A DNA stretch of 64,000 nucleotides from NCBI RefSeq assembly GCF_014205875.1, contig NZ_JACHEN010000005.1, positions 1 through 64,000 of the forward strand, in the 5' to 3' direction. This document shows, piece after piece, positions 1 to 7,752 of the stretch. The notes under the pieces were generated by a model. That model did not search any database, was not told the DNA's origin, and saw nothing but the letters and a program-made list of their open reading frames with translations. Numbering within the stretch: the stretch's first letter is position 1; each line of letters starts with the position of its first letter. The position numbers were made by a program, and so were the translations under genes. This DNA is from Anaerosolibacter carboniphilus. GTDB taxonomy: Bacteria > Bacillota > Clostridia > Peptostreptococcales > Thermotaleaceae.

Positions 1-47
1 ACCTCACTTTATATATTCTACATTAACTTCGTAATCCCTTTTTGACA

Positions 48-76
48 CATAAAAAATATCCACCCTTTCGGGTGGA
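48..76 (-). terminator. Rho-independent terminator, second hairpin
   Basis: On the minus strand a TCCACCC-GAAA-GGGTGGA hairpin is followed by a T-rich run (TATTTTTT). It lies just after the hairpin at 93-122 and ends the Met-rich/cytochrome operon. Confidence 0.8.
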
Positions 77-92
77 CTTTGTCAACAGTCTC

Positions 93-122
93 AAGAAGGT
101 AGACCGAAAGGTCTACCTTCTT
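93..122 (-). terminator. Hairpin downstream of Met-rich operon
   Basis: A perfect 13-bp stem with a TTTC-type loop begins 5 bases after the last stop codon of the operon. With the hairpin at 48-76 it forms a tandem terminator. Confidence 0.75.
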
Positions 123-126
123 TTAC

Positions 127-810
127 TTACATCATACCCATTCCACCACCGCCGCTACCGCCCATCGGCATGCTTCCACCGCCACTGCTTGGCTGCATAC
201 TTCCGTTCTGCATTTGCATCTGTTGCTGCATCATGTATAATTGTTGCTGCATTTGATTTAGTTGCTGTTGTAACATCATATAGTTATAATCGGCTGGTGC
301 ATTCATTGAATTCATACCACTCTGCATTTGCATGTTGCCATTCATATTTCCTTGCATCTGCATATTTCCCATAGGCAACCCTACGTTCATGCCTCCCTGC
401 ATTTGCATATTGCCGTTCATTCCATTCATCCCTGCCATAGCATTTTGATTCTGTTGTAATCCCTGTTGCTGATGTTGTAAGTGAATATTGCTATCTGCCA
501 TATTGTTGTTTGTAGAAACAAGTCCTAATACAGCGATACTTACAAGAATTCCTACGAATGAAAATATAGCTAACTTAAACCATCCATTGTTTTGCATTTT
601 GATTCCCCCTATTTTTGTTTTTACTCGATCTTGGCTATCCATGCGGCTTCCTTGTTCTACTTCCTTCTTTTTCTGTGGCGCGCCTAGCTTATCTTTCTTG
701 TTATTCGTTGAAGAATTTATTACTGCCCATACACCCAATCCTGACCCAAGAAACAAAAGAGCCAGTAGAACGAGCATATAAAGTTGCCCTAATGAGCCTA
801 ATATATTCAA
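127..810 (-). CDS. Methionine/glutamine/asparagine-rich membrane protein (possible fusion of two small proteins)
   Basis: I do not recognise a family. The open frame has an N-terminal hydrophobic segment, a charged linker, a second hydrophobic segment (WFKLAIFSFVGILVS) and then a low-complexity tail of Met, Gln, Asn and Gly with repeated NMQMQ/GMN units ending in GGGGMGMM. A TTG at 810 has the best-placed ribosome site (AGAGGTGAT). An internal ATG at 597 also has a strong site (AGGGGG), and from there the protein aligns in layout with the Met-rich protein at 10259-10687, which starts MKNPWFKLA. The real product may therefore be 156 residues (127-597), with 598-810 a separate or fused small membrane protein. 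Met clusters of this kind can bind Cu(I); that role is inferred. It is the last gene of the operon starting at 4345. Confidence 0.7.
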   Translation of the reverse strand: MNILGSLGQLYMLVLLALLFLGSGLGVWAVINSSTNNKKDKLGAPQKKKEVEQGSRMDSQDRVKTKIGGIKMQNNGWFKLAIFSFVGILVSIAVLGLVSTNNNMADSNIHLQHQQQGLQQNQNAMAGMNGMNGNMQMQGGMNVGLPMGNMQMQGNMNGNMQMQSGMNSMNAPADYNYMMLQQQLNQMQQQLYMMQQQMQMQNGSMQPSSGGGSMPMGGSGGGGMGMM

Positions 811-823
811 CAATATCACCTCT

Positions 824-1171
824 TTACTTTATCCATACGATTGCTAATATAATTGACCCACCGATTATAAAGGGTAGCAACAGAAATATTAGACTTGTGG
901 TAAGAAAACTAAGATTATATATGACAGGCGCTTGACCTTGATGATGGCTGTGCATCTCTGCCATCTGTTCATTTCCCTCTCCTTCACTGAAAAGATCATA
1001 TAACGTTATATTGGAAACATGCATGTTCTGCATCATATTCCCCATGCTGGTATTCATCATCTCAGCCTTTTTTGTTTCAGGAGCACTCCAGAGAAAAAAC
1101 AACGTAATGATAATCATTGCACCAAATATAAATGTCAATCTCCAAAAGTGAAGTTTTTTACTATTTAACAT
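824..1171 (-). CDS. Two-helix membrane protein with Met/His-rich extracytoplasmic loop
   Basis: Unrecognised small membrane protein of about 115 residues. It has an N-terminal transmembrane helix, a loop with several Met residues and an EMHSHHQGQ stretch, and a C-terminal helix. The ATG at 1171 is preferred over the one at 1177 because GGAGGA is then correctly spaced. It overlaps the upstream gene by 11 bases, so translation is probably coupled. The Met and His residues of the loop suggest metal binding, by inference only. Confidence 0.7.
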   Translation of the reverse strand: MLNSKKLHFWRLTFIFGAMIIITLFFLWSAPETKKAEMMNTSMGNMMQNMHVSNITLYDLFSEGEGNEQMAEMHSHHQGQAPVIYNLSFLTTSLIFLLLPFIIGGSIILAIVWIK

Positions 1172-1472
1172 GGTCATTCCTCCACTGCATATATCTTATG
1201 GCAAATCCTGCTACCATACTTATGAAAATAAGTGGAATCATTAATTTTGTTGATACTACCATCACTTCTTGAAGTGCACCATTGTGTTCAATATTCATTG
1301 CGACACCCATCATGGAGTTGTCCATCGCGGCCATCATACCCATCATAAATTGCATAACTTCACTTTCAGTTGGTCCCGGTTTAAGCATCGAAATAATAAC
1401 CCCAGATGCAAGGAAGAAGAAAAACGTTGCCATAAACCAAATAAATATTTTAATCCACGGTTTTTGCAACAT
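1161..1472 (-). CDS. Two-helix Met-rich membrane protein
   Basis: Unrecognised protein of 103 residues with an N-terminal helix (IKIFIWFMATFFFFLASGVI) and a C-terminal helix. Between them lies a loop rich in Met (MQFMMGMMAAMDNSMMGVAM). GGAGG precedes the ATG. It overlaps the cytochrome b-like gene upstream by 23 bases and the next gene downstream by 11, which points to a tightly coupled membrane complex. It resembles the following small protein in layout and may be a paralogue. Confidence 0.72.
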   Translation of the reverse strand: MLQKPWIKIFIWFMATFFFFLASGVIISMLKPGPTESEVMQFMMGMMAAMDNSMMGVAMNIEHNGALQEVMVVSTKLMIPLIFISMVAGFAIRYMQWRNDHVK

Positions 1473-1965
1473 CAGACTTTCCTCCTTTACCTTTTTCCTC
1501 TGCTTTAGAACTCACTTTTTTAGGCCAAATCAAGGCATGACACTTTACATAGATGTGCCAAATCACCCCTGCTAAGGCAATATAGGATACGTATTCATGC
1601 ATGAATAACGCAAAACCCATGCCTGCCATACCAATTCCATTATGCACCCATATCAAAACACCAGTTATGATCAGAATAAGCGTCGTAATGAACGTGAACA
1701 GCTGATAACCGCTTTTCCCGATAATAAACCAGGCTAGATGTTTCGTATCATTCTTGATATTTCGATATACTTCATAAACGATGGAGATAAAGGTTATCAA
1801 TACAAATACTGCAGCTGATAAGCGATGTACATAGTCAGCCGTTGCATAATCAAAATTAAGCAACCATCCATACTTAGCACCAACCATCGCAAAACCGCTT
1901 ATACCTAGCAAAGCCCATACGATTGCATAGACCCAATGCATGATGAAGTCGAAACGGATATTCAT
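1450..1965 (-). CDS. Four-helix b-type cytochrome (cytochrome b561 / FdnI-HupC-like)
   Basis: This 171-residue integral membrane protein has four predicted helices. Histidines sit where the diheme cytochrome b561/hydrogenase b-type subunit families place heme ligands: IMHWVYA in helix 1, DYVHRLSA in helix 2, LFMHEYVS in helix 3 and GVIWHIYVKCHA in helix 4. Such proteins move electrons between the quinone pool and a partner oxidoreductase. No catalytic partner of known type is adjacent; the neighbours are Met-rich and zinc-ribbon membrane proteins, which is unusual. The C-terminus is Lys-rich and cytoplasmic. Heme could come from the nearby siroheme-dependent heme operon (6803-9919), which has the same type of promoter. 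Confidence 0.8.
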   Translation of the reverse strand: MNIRFDFIMHWVYAIVWALLGISGFAMVGAKYGWLLNFDYATADYVHRLSAAVFVLITFISIVYEVYRNIKNDTKHLAWFIIGKSGYQLFTFITTLILIITGVLIWVHNGIGMAGMGFALFMHEYVSYIALAGVIWHIYVKCHALIWPKKVSSKAEEKGKGGKSDVAKTVD

Positions 1966-1984
1966 GGACCTTTACTCCTTTACT

Positions 1985-2953
1985 CTATTTCTGCTTTTTC
2001 TGTTTTTTTTCATCGATTTCTTGATGTTTGCTGTTGCTTTCTGCTAATACGGATGTCTCTGTTTTGTCAGATATATCGCTTGCAACATCTTTTGCCTCTA
2101 TCATTTCTATCAAAGAACTACTTTCCTCTGTGTTTTCATCAACTTTTTCTATAGTTGCTGCGCTTATTTCACTTTCTGTTGTATTTACTTCTGTTCCACA
2201 ATTGGGGCAACATTTCCACGCATCTTTCAATACCGTTTTACAGTGAGCACATTCTTGAATTCTCTGTTTTCCGCAGGAAGGACAAAACTTGTATTCCTGA
2301 TCTGCTGCAAAGTTACATACTTCGCACTTAACTGTTGTATTGCTACTGCTCTTAACCGGAATCAGTTTCTTCACATCTACCGAAATATTTCCCTGTCTCG
2401 CGTAAGCAACGAAGCTAACAATCAGTCCAATAACGGATACAGAAAGCAGTAATTTAGCGATAATCAATGCAGTATTTCCCATAGGGGAAATATATCCATT
2501 TGTCATCATGCCATAATAATTTCTACCCATGGCACCATAGCCATTATATGGTGAAAAAACAGCGTTAAAGATTATTATCATTAATCCCAGTACAAGTACT
2601 GTTCCAACTGCAATCAATCCAGTCTTAAGCACAGGATCTTTTTTTATTTCCTCAAACTTATTGGATTCAAACATTTTGAGTTCATTCCTCTCTATTAGAT
2701 ACCTCTTTACAAGCATGATCAACAGAATGATCGCTGCAATGACAAGTCCTATGAATAGAAGTTTTACGGAAATCGCTAGAATATACGAAAGTGTATTTAC
2801 TAAAGAATATCCTCCACCCATATCCATGCCACCTTCCATGCCTCCAGTGTTTCGCCCAAACATAATGTTAAAGGCTAATCCGAAGCTCAATACCCCTAAC
2901 ACAAGAATTGTAATACTTTTTAAAACAGGATCATTTTTAATTGCCTCCCACAT
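1985..2953 (-). CDS. Membrane protein with duplicated transmembrane unit and double zinc ribbon
   Basis: The 322-residue protein starts with two copies of a unit that begins KxDPVLK (residues about 6-11 and 105-110). Each copy has two helices separated by a Gly/Met/Tyr-rich loop (GGMEGGMDMGGG; GYGAMGRNYYGMM). A soluble part follows with two zinc ribbons, Cys 210/213/224/227 and Cys 235/238/249/252, and then an acidic/Lys tail. Double zinc ribbons of this type usually mediate protein contacts. The single-unit protein at 10702-11133 has the same architecture and looks like a paralogue. The function is unknown. Confidence 0.75.
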   Translation of the reverse strand: MWEAIKNDPVLKSITILVLGVLSFGLAFNIMFGRNTGGMEGGMDMGGGYSLVNTLSYILAISVKLLFIGLVIAAIILLIMLVKRYLIERNELKMFESNKFEEIKKDPVLKTGLIAVGTVLVLGLMIIIFNAVFSPYNGYGAMGRNYYGMMTNGYISPMGNTALIIAKLLLSVSVIGLIVSFVAYARQGNISVDVKKLIPVKSSSNTTVKCEVCNFAADQEYKFCPSCGKQRIQECAHCKTVLKDAWKCCPNCGTEVNTTESEISAATIEKVDENTEESSSLIEMIEAKDVASDISDKTETSVLAESNSKHQEIDEKKQKKQK

Positions 2954-2988
2954 GAAATTTCCCCTCCTTTATCATTTCTTACGAGACC

Positions 2989-4164
2989 CTAATTTGCCGA
3001 AGCTTCCTTGCGGTCTTTTTGAGTAGAGGGCTTTAGCAAGTTAAAGATTGAACCTAATATTCCTAGAATAAATGCAATTGCAAATAATACTAACGTTGCA
3101 TTTACAACTGTAGGGATACTGATATTATTGAATATTCCTCCAAACAAGCTTGGTGTTGAAGATGTACCATGATTCATCTGTGATAAATTAGGGTTATTCA
3201 TATAATTTTGCATCATATTCGCCATATAAACAGCCTGCTTTGTAAAGTCATCCCCTAACTTATTTAACTCACCCACTCCTTGAGCTAACTTAAATACACT
3301 TTGATGGATCTGCTGCATCTTATCCTTATCAAACACCAATCCATTGGCTGATACATAAGGATTAATATTCACGAGATTTGCTGCTTCATTTACATAATTT
3401 AGTGCCTGATTTAGCTTGTTCTTGTTTTGCAGTGTCATGTTGTATTGATTTGAATAGTATTGTACCAGATTTTGTGTATTTTGATTTGCCTGCTCAGCTT
3501 GAGATACGAGTTCATTGTTTAGCTGCTCCAGCAATTGCATACCTACAGATAACTTATATAAACCCGTATGAAGCTGTTCCATTTTATTTGCATCATACGT
3601 AATACCCATATCTCCCATCTGCGTAGAAGCGTTCATCTGCGTATTGCTGGAAGTATCCGCTGGCGGATAAACATTAATCGTTGTATTCCCTTGACTATTA
3701 GCTTCTGCTGTATTATTAGGCTGAGTATTATCTACAATAGGATTATAATTGGTTTGAGGTTGCATGTTCCCCATATTCATCTCCACTTTTTCTTTCGGAG
3801 CATATGGATCTAAGGTCATGAGACGAATTGATTCATTAATAAGATAAGTTGCCTTATTTAGACTGTCTTTGTTCTGAAGCGCTAAGGTCATCTCTCCCGT
3901 GGCACCTCGTATGCCCGTAGCGCTTTGTCCATTATTTTGTTGCGTAGTTTGGTTATTCATGGCACCATGTTGCATGTTCTGCTGTCCATTGGCACTGGAA
4001 CTATTATTTGTACTTGTAGAATCATTTGCCTGCTGATTTTCTGTGCCTGGCAAATTCATAGAACCGTGATTCATATACAAATAGTTATATCCGATATATC
4101 CCACTCCACCAACAATAACAACTAACAGAAATACCGTTAGCAGACCATTGAGAAACTTTTTCAT
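2989..4164 (-). CDS. Surface protein with duplicated helical domain, anchored at both ends
   Basis: Unrecognised 391-residue protein. It has an N-terminal helix (residues about 5-28), a long Asn/Gln/Ser/Met-rich linker (QHGAMNNQTTQQNNG), and two related helical units. Both units begin LQNKxxLNxA, contain NP/DPY and then an xxxKMxQxH segment; they start near residues 100 and 245. A C-terminal helix ends in a Lys-rich tail. The two membrane segments would display the duplicated domain outside. GGAGG precedes the ATG. It follows the tiny ORF at 4244-4345 in the same operon, with a strong hairpin between them. Confidence 0.75.
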   Translation of the reverse strand: MKKFLNGLLTVFLLVVIVGGVGYIGYNYLYMNHGSMNLPGTENQQANDSTSTNNSSSANGQQNMQHGAMNNQTTQQNNGQSATGIRGATGEMTLALQNKDSLNKATYLINESIRLMTLDPYAPKEKVEMNMGNMQPQTNYNPIVDNTQPNNTAEANSQGNTTINVYPPADTSSNTQMNASTQMGDMGITYDANKMEQLHTGLYKLSVGMQLLEQLNNELVSQAEQANQNTQNLVQYYSNQYNMTLQNKNKLNQALNYVNEAANLVNINPYVSANGLVFDKDKMQQIHQSVFKLAQGVGELNKLGDDFTKQAVYMANMMQNYMNNPNLSQMNHGTSSTPSLFGGIFNNISIPTVVNATLVLFAIAFILGILGSIFNLLKPSTQKDRKEASAN

Positions 4165-4187
4165 TCTTGTTATTCCTCCTTTTTGGC

Positions 4188-4232
4188 AGGCATCCTATAT
4201 GAAGAAGGTTCTTTCTTCATATAGGATGCCTT
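4188..4232. other. Strong intra-operon hairpin
   Basis: A perfect stem of about 19 bp with a short loop lies between the 33-residue ORF and the next gene. There is no T-run on the minus side; the sequence continues directly into the AAGGAGG ribosome site of the next gene. It may be an mRNA processing or stability element that lowers downstream expression relative to the small ORF. Confidence 0.6.
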
Positions 4233-4243
4233 AAAGTAAGTTT

Positions 4244-4345
4244 TTACATTGCCGTTGGATTAAGCATATGATGAATTCCATAAGCAGCTGCGGCAACCAC
4301 TACAACGATTGCTACAATAAGTAATATTTTTGTTGTTTTATTCAT
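4244..4345 (-). CDS. 33-residue single-helix membrane peptide
   Basis: The small ORF encodes MNKTTKILLIVAIVVVVAAA, then AYGIHHMLNPTAM. It is a single transmembrane helix with a His-His-Met tail. GGGGGAGACTTC gives a strong ribosome site before the ATG. It is the first gene after the direct-repeat promoter at 4403-4435 and would be the most highly expressed product of the operon. The HHM tail might contact metal, by inference. Confidence 0.65.
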   Translation of the reverse strand: MNKTTKILLIVAIVVVVAAAAYGIHHMLNPTAM

Positions 4346-4402
4346 GAAGTCTCCCCCTTTCTATCTACTGTTCATAATCATCATCTTTAGCTTTTATGAA
4401 TA

Positions 4403-4435
4403 CATTATAATAAATAGATATGGAGATTTTATGGA
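4403..4435 (-). promoter_or_regulatory. Response-regulator-type promoter: CTCCAT direct repeat plus TATAAT
   Basis: On the minus strand CTCCAT occurs twice with an 11-bp period. After exactly 10 bp comes TATAAT (4408-4403). The same layout is found at 10061-10093 and 17068-17100. An 11-bp direct repeat overlapping the -35 region is how OmpR/PhoB-family regulators commonly activate. It drives the operon from 4345 down to 127. Confidence 0.75.
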
Positions 4436-4584
4436 GGTTCGGCACATTTTGCTATTTTTTATTTCACAGTGTGTCATCCTTCTCTTTATGCTGCCATTTA
4501 TCTACAGAATTCTTCAAATTTTTATTGTTCATTTCATTCATCAATCCTTAAATTACGACTTTCTTCAAATACCTCAAAAATAAG

Positions 4585-4622
4585 CGAAAAGCAGGCAATC
4601 TTTTAAGATTGTCTGCTTTTCG
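4585..4622 (-). terminator. Terminator after histidine kinase
   Basis: A long stem (CGAAAAGCAGGCAATC paired with GATTGTCTGCTTTTCG) spans the stop codon of the kinase gene. It is followed on the minus strand by a T-rich run. It ends the heme/two-component transcription unit. Confidence 0.7.
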
Positions 4623-6003
4623 GTATTGTTACAATAAATTCAGTACCTCTACCCAATTCACTAGATACACGAATCATTCCTTTATGGGCCTCTACAATTG
4701 CTTTGGTTATGGTGAGTCCAATACCTGCACCACCGGTAAGTCTATTTCTCGACTTTTCAACCCGATAAAACCGTTCAAATATATAGGGGAGGTTCTCTTC
4801 TGAAATACCTACTCCCGTATCTTTAACCTGTAATTCTATATTTTCCTTATTTCCTAGAATATGGATATATGCTTTCCCACCTGCTGGTGTATATTTTAGT
4901 GCATTGGAGAGCAAATTCACGATGACTTGACTTATTTTATCCTTGTCAGCGAAAATCGTTTCCGATTCTCCTTTAAATTTAATTTCTATTCCCTTTTGCA
5001 TAAAATCGTTCTCAAAGTTGCGTACAATACGCTCTACAAGGGATGTGATATCGAACGCTGTATTGTTTAGAATTAGATTTTCGCTTTCAAATTCAGCCAG
5101 TCTCTCGAGATCGCCAACCAAACCATTCAGCCTAATAATTTCATCATGGCAGCTTTTTAATCGCTCTATATCTAACTTCCATATACCATCAATCATAGCC
5201 TCCATATGACTCTGCACTGTTGCTAATGGCGTCCGCAATTCATGGGCTACATCTTCTGTTAGCCTCATCCTAAGGTTTTCTTGTCTTTCCAAGGTCGCAG
5301 CAAGATCATTAATGGTACTCGTTAATTGAGTTATTTCTGTAGTGCTGGACTTTTCATAACTCCTTCCACCAAAGTTTCCCTTGGATATCATCCTTGCAGT
5401 CTCGATTACCCTTGAGATTGGCTTCGTTAGTCTATCTGACATCACAACACCACATACGAATGCAAAAAACATTGAGAATATCCCTATGCTCATGAAAACC
5501 TTATTCAAATCATTGATAAACATGATATCATGCTCGCTAAAATAAAAGGGACCATAGTGTCCGATTTCAACATATCCAACTTCTATTTCGTCATGTAAGA
5601 TCGGGAACTTCTTCTCAATATACTTTCCTTCTAGGTTTGGATAATACTCTGACATCCTTTTGGATATATTTGCAATAATCTGCTCACACTCACCATTGTT
5701 GTACGTTCTCGCATCCCATACAACCTGCTCATCAATATTCTCCACGCGAATAATCAGGCCTTGTTCTAGGGCACTCATCCCTATGTTTTTAATACCTTCC
5801 TGTCTCCACGATTTGTTCTGTTCTTCATACTGTCGACTTATGGAAGCAATAATTTCCTTATATCTTTGCTCCTGATTCTGAATGACGTACTCTTTAAAAT
5901 GTTCTTCAAAAGATATATTAGCAAATATACTTATCAGAGATATACACAGTAATACTACAGCAACATAAGATAGAGATAACTTTGTTTTGAGGCTAATTCT
6001 CAC
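4603..6003 (-). CDS. Sensor histidine kinase, OmpR-partner type
   Basis: Membrane sensor kinase of about 466 residues: helix 1, an extracytoplasmic sensor of about 140 residues, helix 2, HAMP, a HisKA domain with the phospho-acceptor in DVAHELRTPLATV, and a HATPase domain with DKISQVIVNLLSNALKY, DTGVGI and GGAGIGLTI. A GTG at 6003 is chosen as start. It overlaps the regulator gene by 11 bases, and the protein then begins MRISLKTKLS, matching the paralogue at 20546-21931, which begins MKLKLRTKLS. It partners the regulator at 5993-6709. The signal is unknown; the location after heme genes suggests redox, metal or heme status. Confidence 0.92.
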   Translation of the reverse strand: MRISLKTKLSLSYVAVVLLCISLISIFANISFEEHFKEYVIQNQEQRYKEIIASISRQYEEQNKSWRQEGIKNIGMSALEQGLIIRVENIDEQVVWDARTYNNGECEQIIANISKRMSEYYPNLEGKYIEKKFPILHDEIEVGYVEIGHYGPFYFSEHDIMFINDLNKVFMSIGIFSMFFAFVCGVVMSDRLTKPISRVIETARMISKGNFGGRSYEKSSTTEITQLTSTINDLAATLERQENLRMRLTEDVAHELRTPLATVQSHMEAMIDGIWKLDIERLKSCHDEIIRLNGLVGDLERLAEFESENLILNNTAFDITSLVERIVRNFENDFMQKGIEIKFKGESETIFADKDKISQVIVNLLSNALKYTPAGGKAYIHILGNKENIELQVKDTGVGISEENLPYIFERFYRVEKSRNRLTGGAGIGLTITKAIVEAHKGMIRVSSELGRGTEFIVTIPKSRQS

Positions 6004-6709
6004 GCATTTCACCACCGAACTTATATCCAATACCATGCACAGTTACAATGTATACAGGACATTTGGGATTTGTCTCAATCTTTTGCCTCAAGTTCTTGAT
6101 ATGTGAATCAATTGTTCTATCGAACCCGTCAAAGTTCCCCTCTAATGCAACCGTTATAAGCTCTTCTCTCGTAAAGGCCTTATGAGGATATTTGATCATT
6201 GTGAAAAGGATCTTATATTCATTTGGCGTTAAGCTAAGGATTGTTCCCTGCTTTTTAACCTCATGTCTAGAATGATTAACTACTAAATCATCATTGTTAA
6301 AAGAGAAAATATCAGAATCGAAACTTTTTGTATTCCCTGACCTTCTCAGTAGAGCAATTACTCTGGCCACCAGCTGTCTTGGACTAAATGGCTTTGTAAT
6401 ATAATCGTCGGCACCAATACCTAAGCCCCTTAAAATGTCCTCTTCTTTTACTTTTGCAGTAAGCATAATGATCGGTACCTTTGACTTCTTTCTCAACATT
6501 TTGCAAACCTCTTCCCCCATGATATCAGGAAGCATTAAATCCAGAATAATCAGGGATGGGTTTATTTTTATTGCTAGCTGCAGCGCTTCTTGACCAGTGG
6601 ACGCTTCATACACAGTATACCCTTCATTTTCAAGATAGGATTTTACTACTTCTACTAGCTTTAGCTCATCATCAACTACAAGTATTTTAATGTTGGAATT
6701 CTCTTTCAA
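5993..6709 (-). CDS. OmpR/PhoB-family response regulator
   Basis: The 238-residue regulator has a receiver domain (VVDDE acid pocket, phospho-acceptor in LIILDLMLP near residue 57, Lys in TKPFSP) and a winged-helix DNA-binding domain ending DSHIKNLRQKI...VHGIGYKF. The start is a TTG with GAGGTGATC in front. It lies 93 bases downstream of the last heme gene with no visible terminator, so it is probably co-transcribed with the heme operon. It is a good candidate to bind the CTCCAT direct repeats found in three promoters of this window. Confidence 0.93.
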   Translation of the reverse strand: MKENSNIKILVVDDELKLVEVVKSYLENEGYTVYEASTGQEALQLAIKINPSLIILDLMLPDIMGEEVCKMLRKKSKVPIIMLTAKVKEEDILRGLGIGADDYITKPFSPRQLVARVIALLRRSGNTKSFDSDIFSFNNDDLVVNHSRHEVKKQGTILSLTPNEYKILFTMIKYPHKAFTREELITVALEGNFDGFDRTIDSHIKNLRQKIETNPKCPVYIVTVHGIGYKFGGEMREN

Positions 6710-6802
6710 GAGATCACCTCATTCCCTCATCGAAGCTTTAACTTTTTTACCCACGCTGTTTTCATCTTCAACGCTTCTGTTTACATTATCATAGCATACT
6801 TC

Positions 6803-7285
6803 TTATTCTGCTGATAAGTAATACTTCATATCAGGACTTGTTTTTTTCCACTGCTTTTTTGTGTATAATATCCTATACGCTTTATTCCCGATTTTTCTAG
6901 ATAGCTCGTCCACGATGTGTGTTACTTCCTCTGCATTCTGTCCGTGAATCATGGTGTAAAGATTATATGGCCAATTCTCTCTTCTCTCTCTCTCATAAAC
7001 ATGGCTTATATTCTCATTGCTTTTCGCCAACTTCTCAATCATCTGTCTCTCGTTGTCTTCAATATCCCAGACGACCATTGCATTTGCAACATATCCCGCA
7101 TTATAATGCTTAATTACCGGTGAAATCCTTTTGAGAATGCCTTCATTTTGCATTCTAGTCAACCGGTTTAATAGCTCATCCTTAGATATTCCTACCCTCC
7201 CACTGATTTCTCCGAATATGTCTTCGTGTATATTTAGATCATCAGAAATCTCTAATAATATCCTTCTGTCAATCATATCTATCAT
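6803..7285 (-). CDS. ahbB: Siroheme decarboxylase subunit, AhbB/NirD-like
   Basis: The 160-residue protein has an Lrp/AsnC-type helix-turn-helix at the N-terminus followed by the ferredoxin-like domain seen in NirD/L/G/H and AhbA/B. The HVYERERRENWPYNLYTMIH stretch matches the family's active-site region. Known family members form a heterodimer that removes two carboxylates from siroheme to give 12,18-didecarboxysiroheme. It sits 17 bases after its partner gene, in an operon with two radical SAM enzymes of the same pathway. The assignment of AhbA versus AhbB is by order and similarity and could be swapped. Confidence 0.85.
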   Translation of the reverse strand: MIDMIDRRILLEISDDLNIHEDIFGEISGRVGISKDELLNRLTRMQNEGILKRISPVIKHYNAGYVANAMVVWDIEDNERQMIEKLAKSNENISHVYERERRENWPYNLYTMIHGQNAEEVTHIVDELSRKIGNKAYRILYTKKQWKKTSPDMKYYLSAE

Positions 7286-7302
7286 AGCTTAATCCTCTCA
7301 CT

Positions 7303-7752
7303 TTATTTAAATCTAAAAAACACATTGGTCTTATGTTTATAGGTAGCAGGAAGCGATAAGATTTCTTCTACTTCCGTTTTTCTCTTTATCTCCCCTATTT
7401 TTTCCTCTAATTCTTCCTGAGATCTTTCCATTAAAGTAAACCATAGATTATACGCATCATCTCGCTCATAGTTATGGGTAACGCCCTTATATTCACTGAT
7501 GATCGAAGCTACTCGATCAAGGTCATTTTCATCTACTTTCATAGCGACAAGTGTACTTTTGATTCCCAATTTGTTTACATCCACAATACCACCAAATCTC
7601 CGAATATAATCTTTCGATTTCAATGAATCTATGGTATCTATTACTTCCGCTTCACTTATTCCTAATCTTTCTCCTATCACTAAAAATGGTTGTTCCACCA
7701 AAGGAATACCCTTTTGAATTTCATTTAATACTTGTCTTTCTAATGTCGTCAT
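7303..7752 (-). CDS. ahbA: Siroheme decarboxylase subunit, AhbA/NirL-like
   Basis: This 149-residue protein is the partner of the AhbB-like subunit, with an Lrp/AsnC fold and the motif HNYERDDAYNLWFTL. The ATG at 7752 is chosen because GGGGAG is well spaced and the start overlaps the stop of the radical SAM gene (TAATG), which indicates coupled translation. An alternative in-frame start exists at 7782. It would act on siroheme in the cytoplasm as the first step of the alternative heme route. Confidence 0.85.
   Translation of the reverse strand: MTTLERQVLNEIQKGIPLVEQPFLVIGERLGISEAEVIDTIDSLKSKDYIRRFGGIVDVNKLGIKSTLVAMKVDENDLDRVASIISEYKGVTHNYERDDAYNLWFTLMERSQEELEEKIGEIKRKTEVEEILSLPATYKHKTNVFFRFK

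Noticed and set aside
4344-4583. Plus-strand hydrophobic frame
   Set aside because: It runs across the CTCCAT-repeat promoter and terminator and has no ribosome site.
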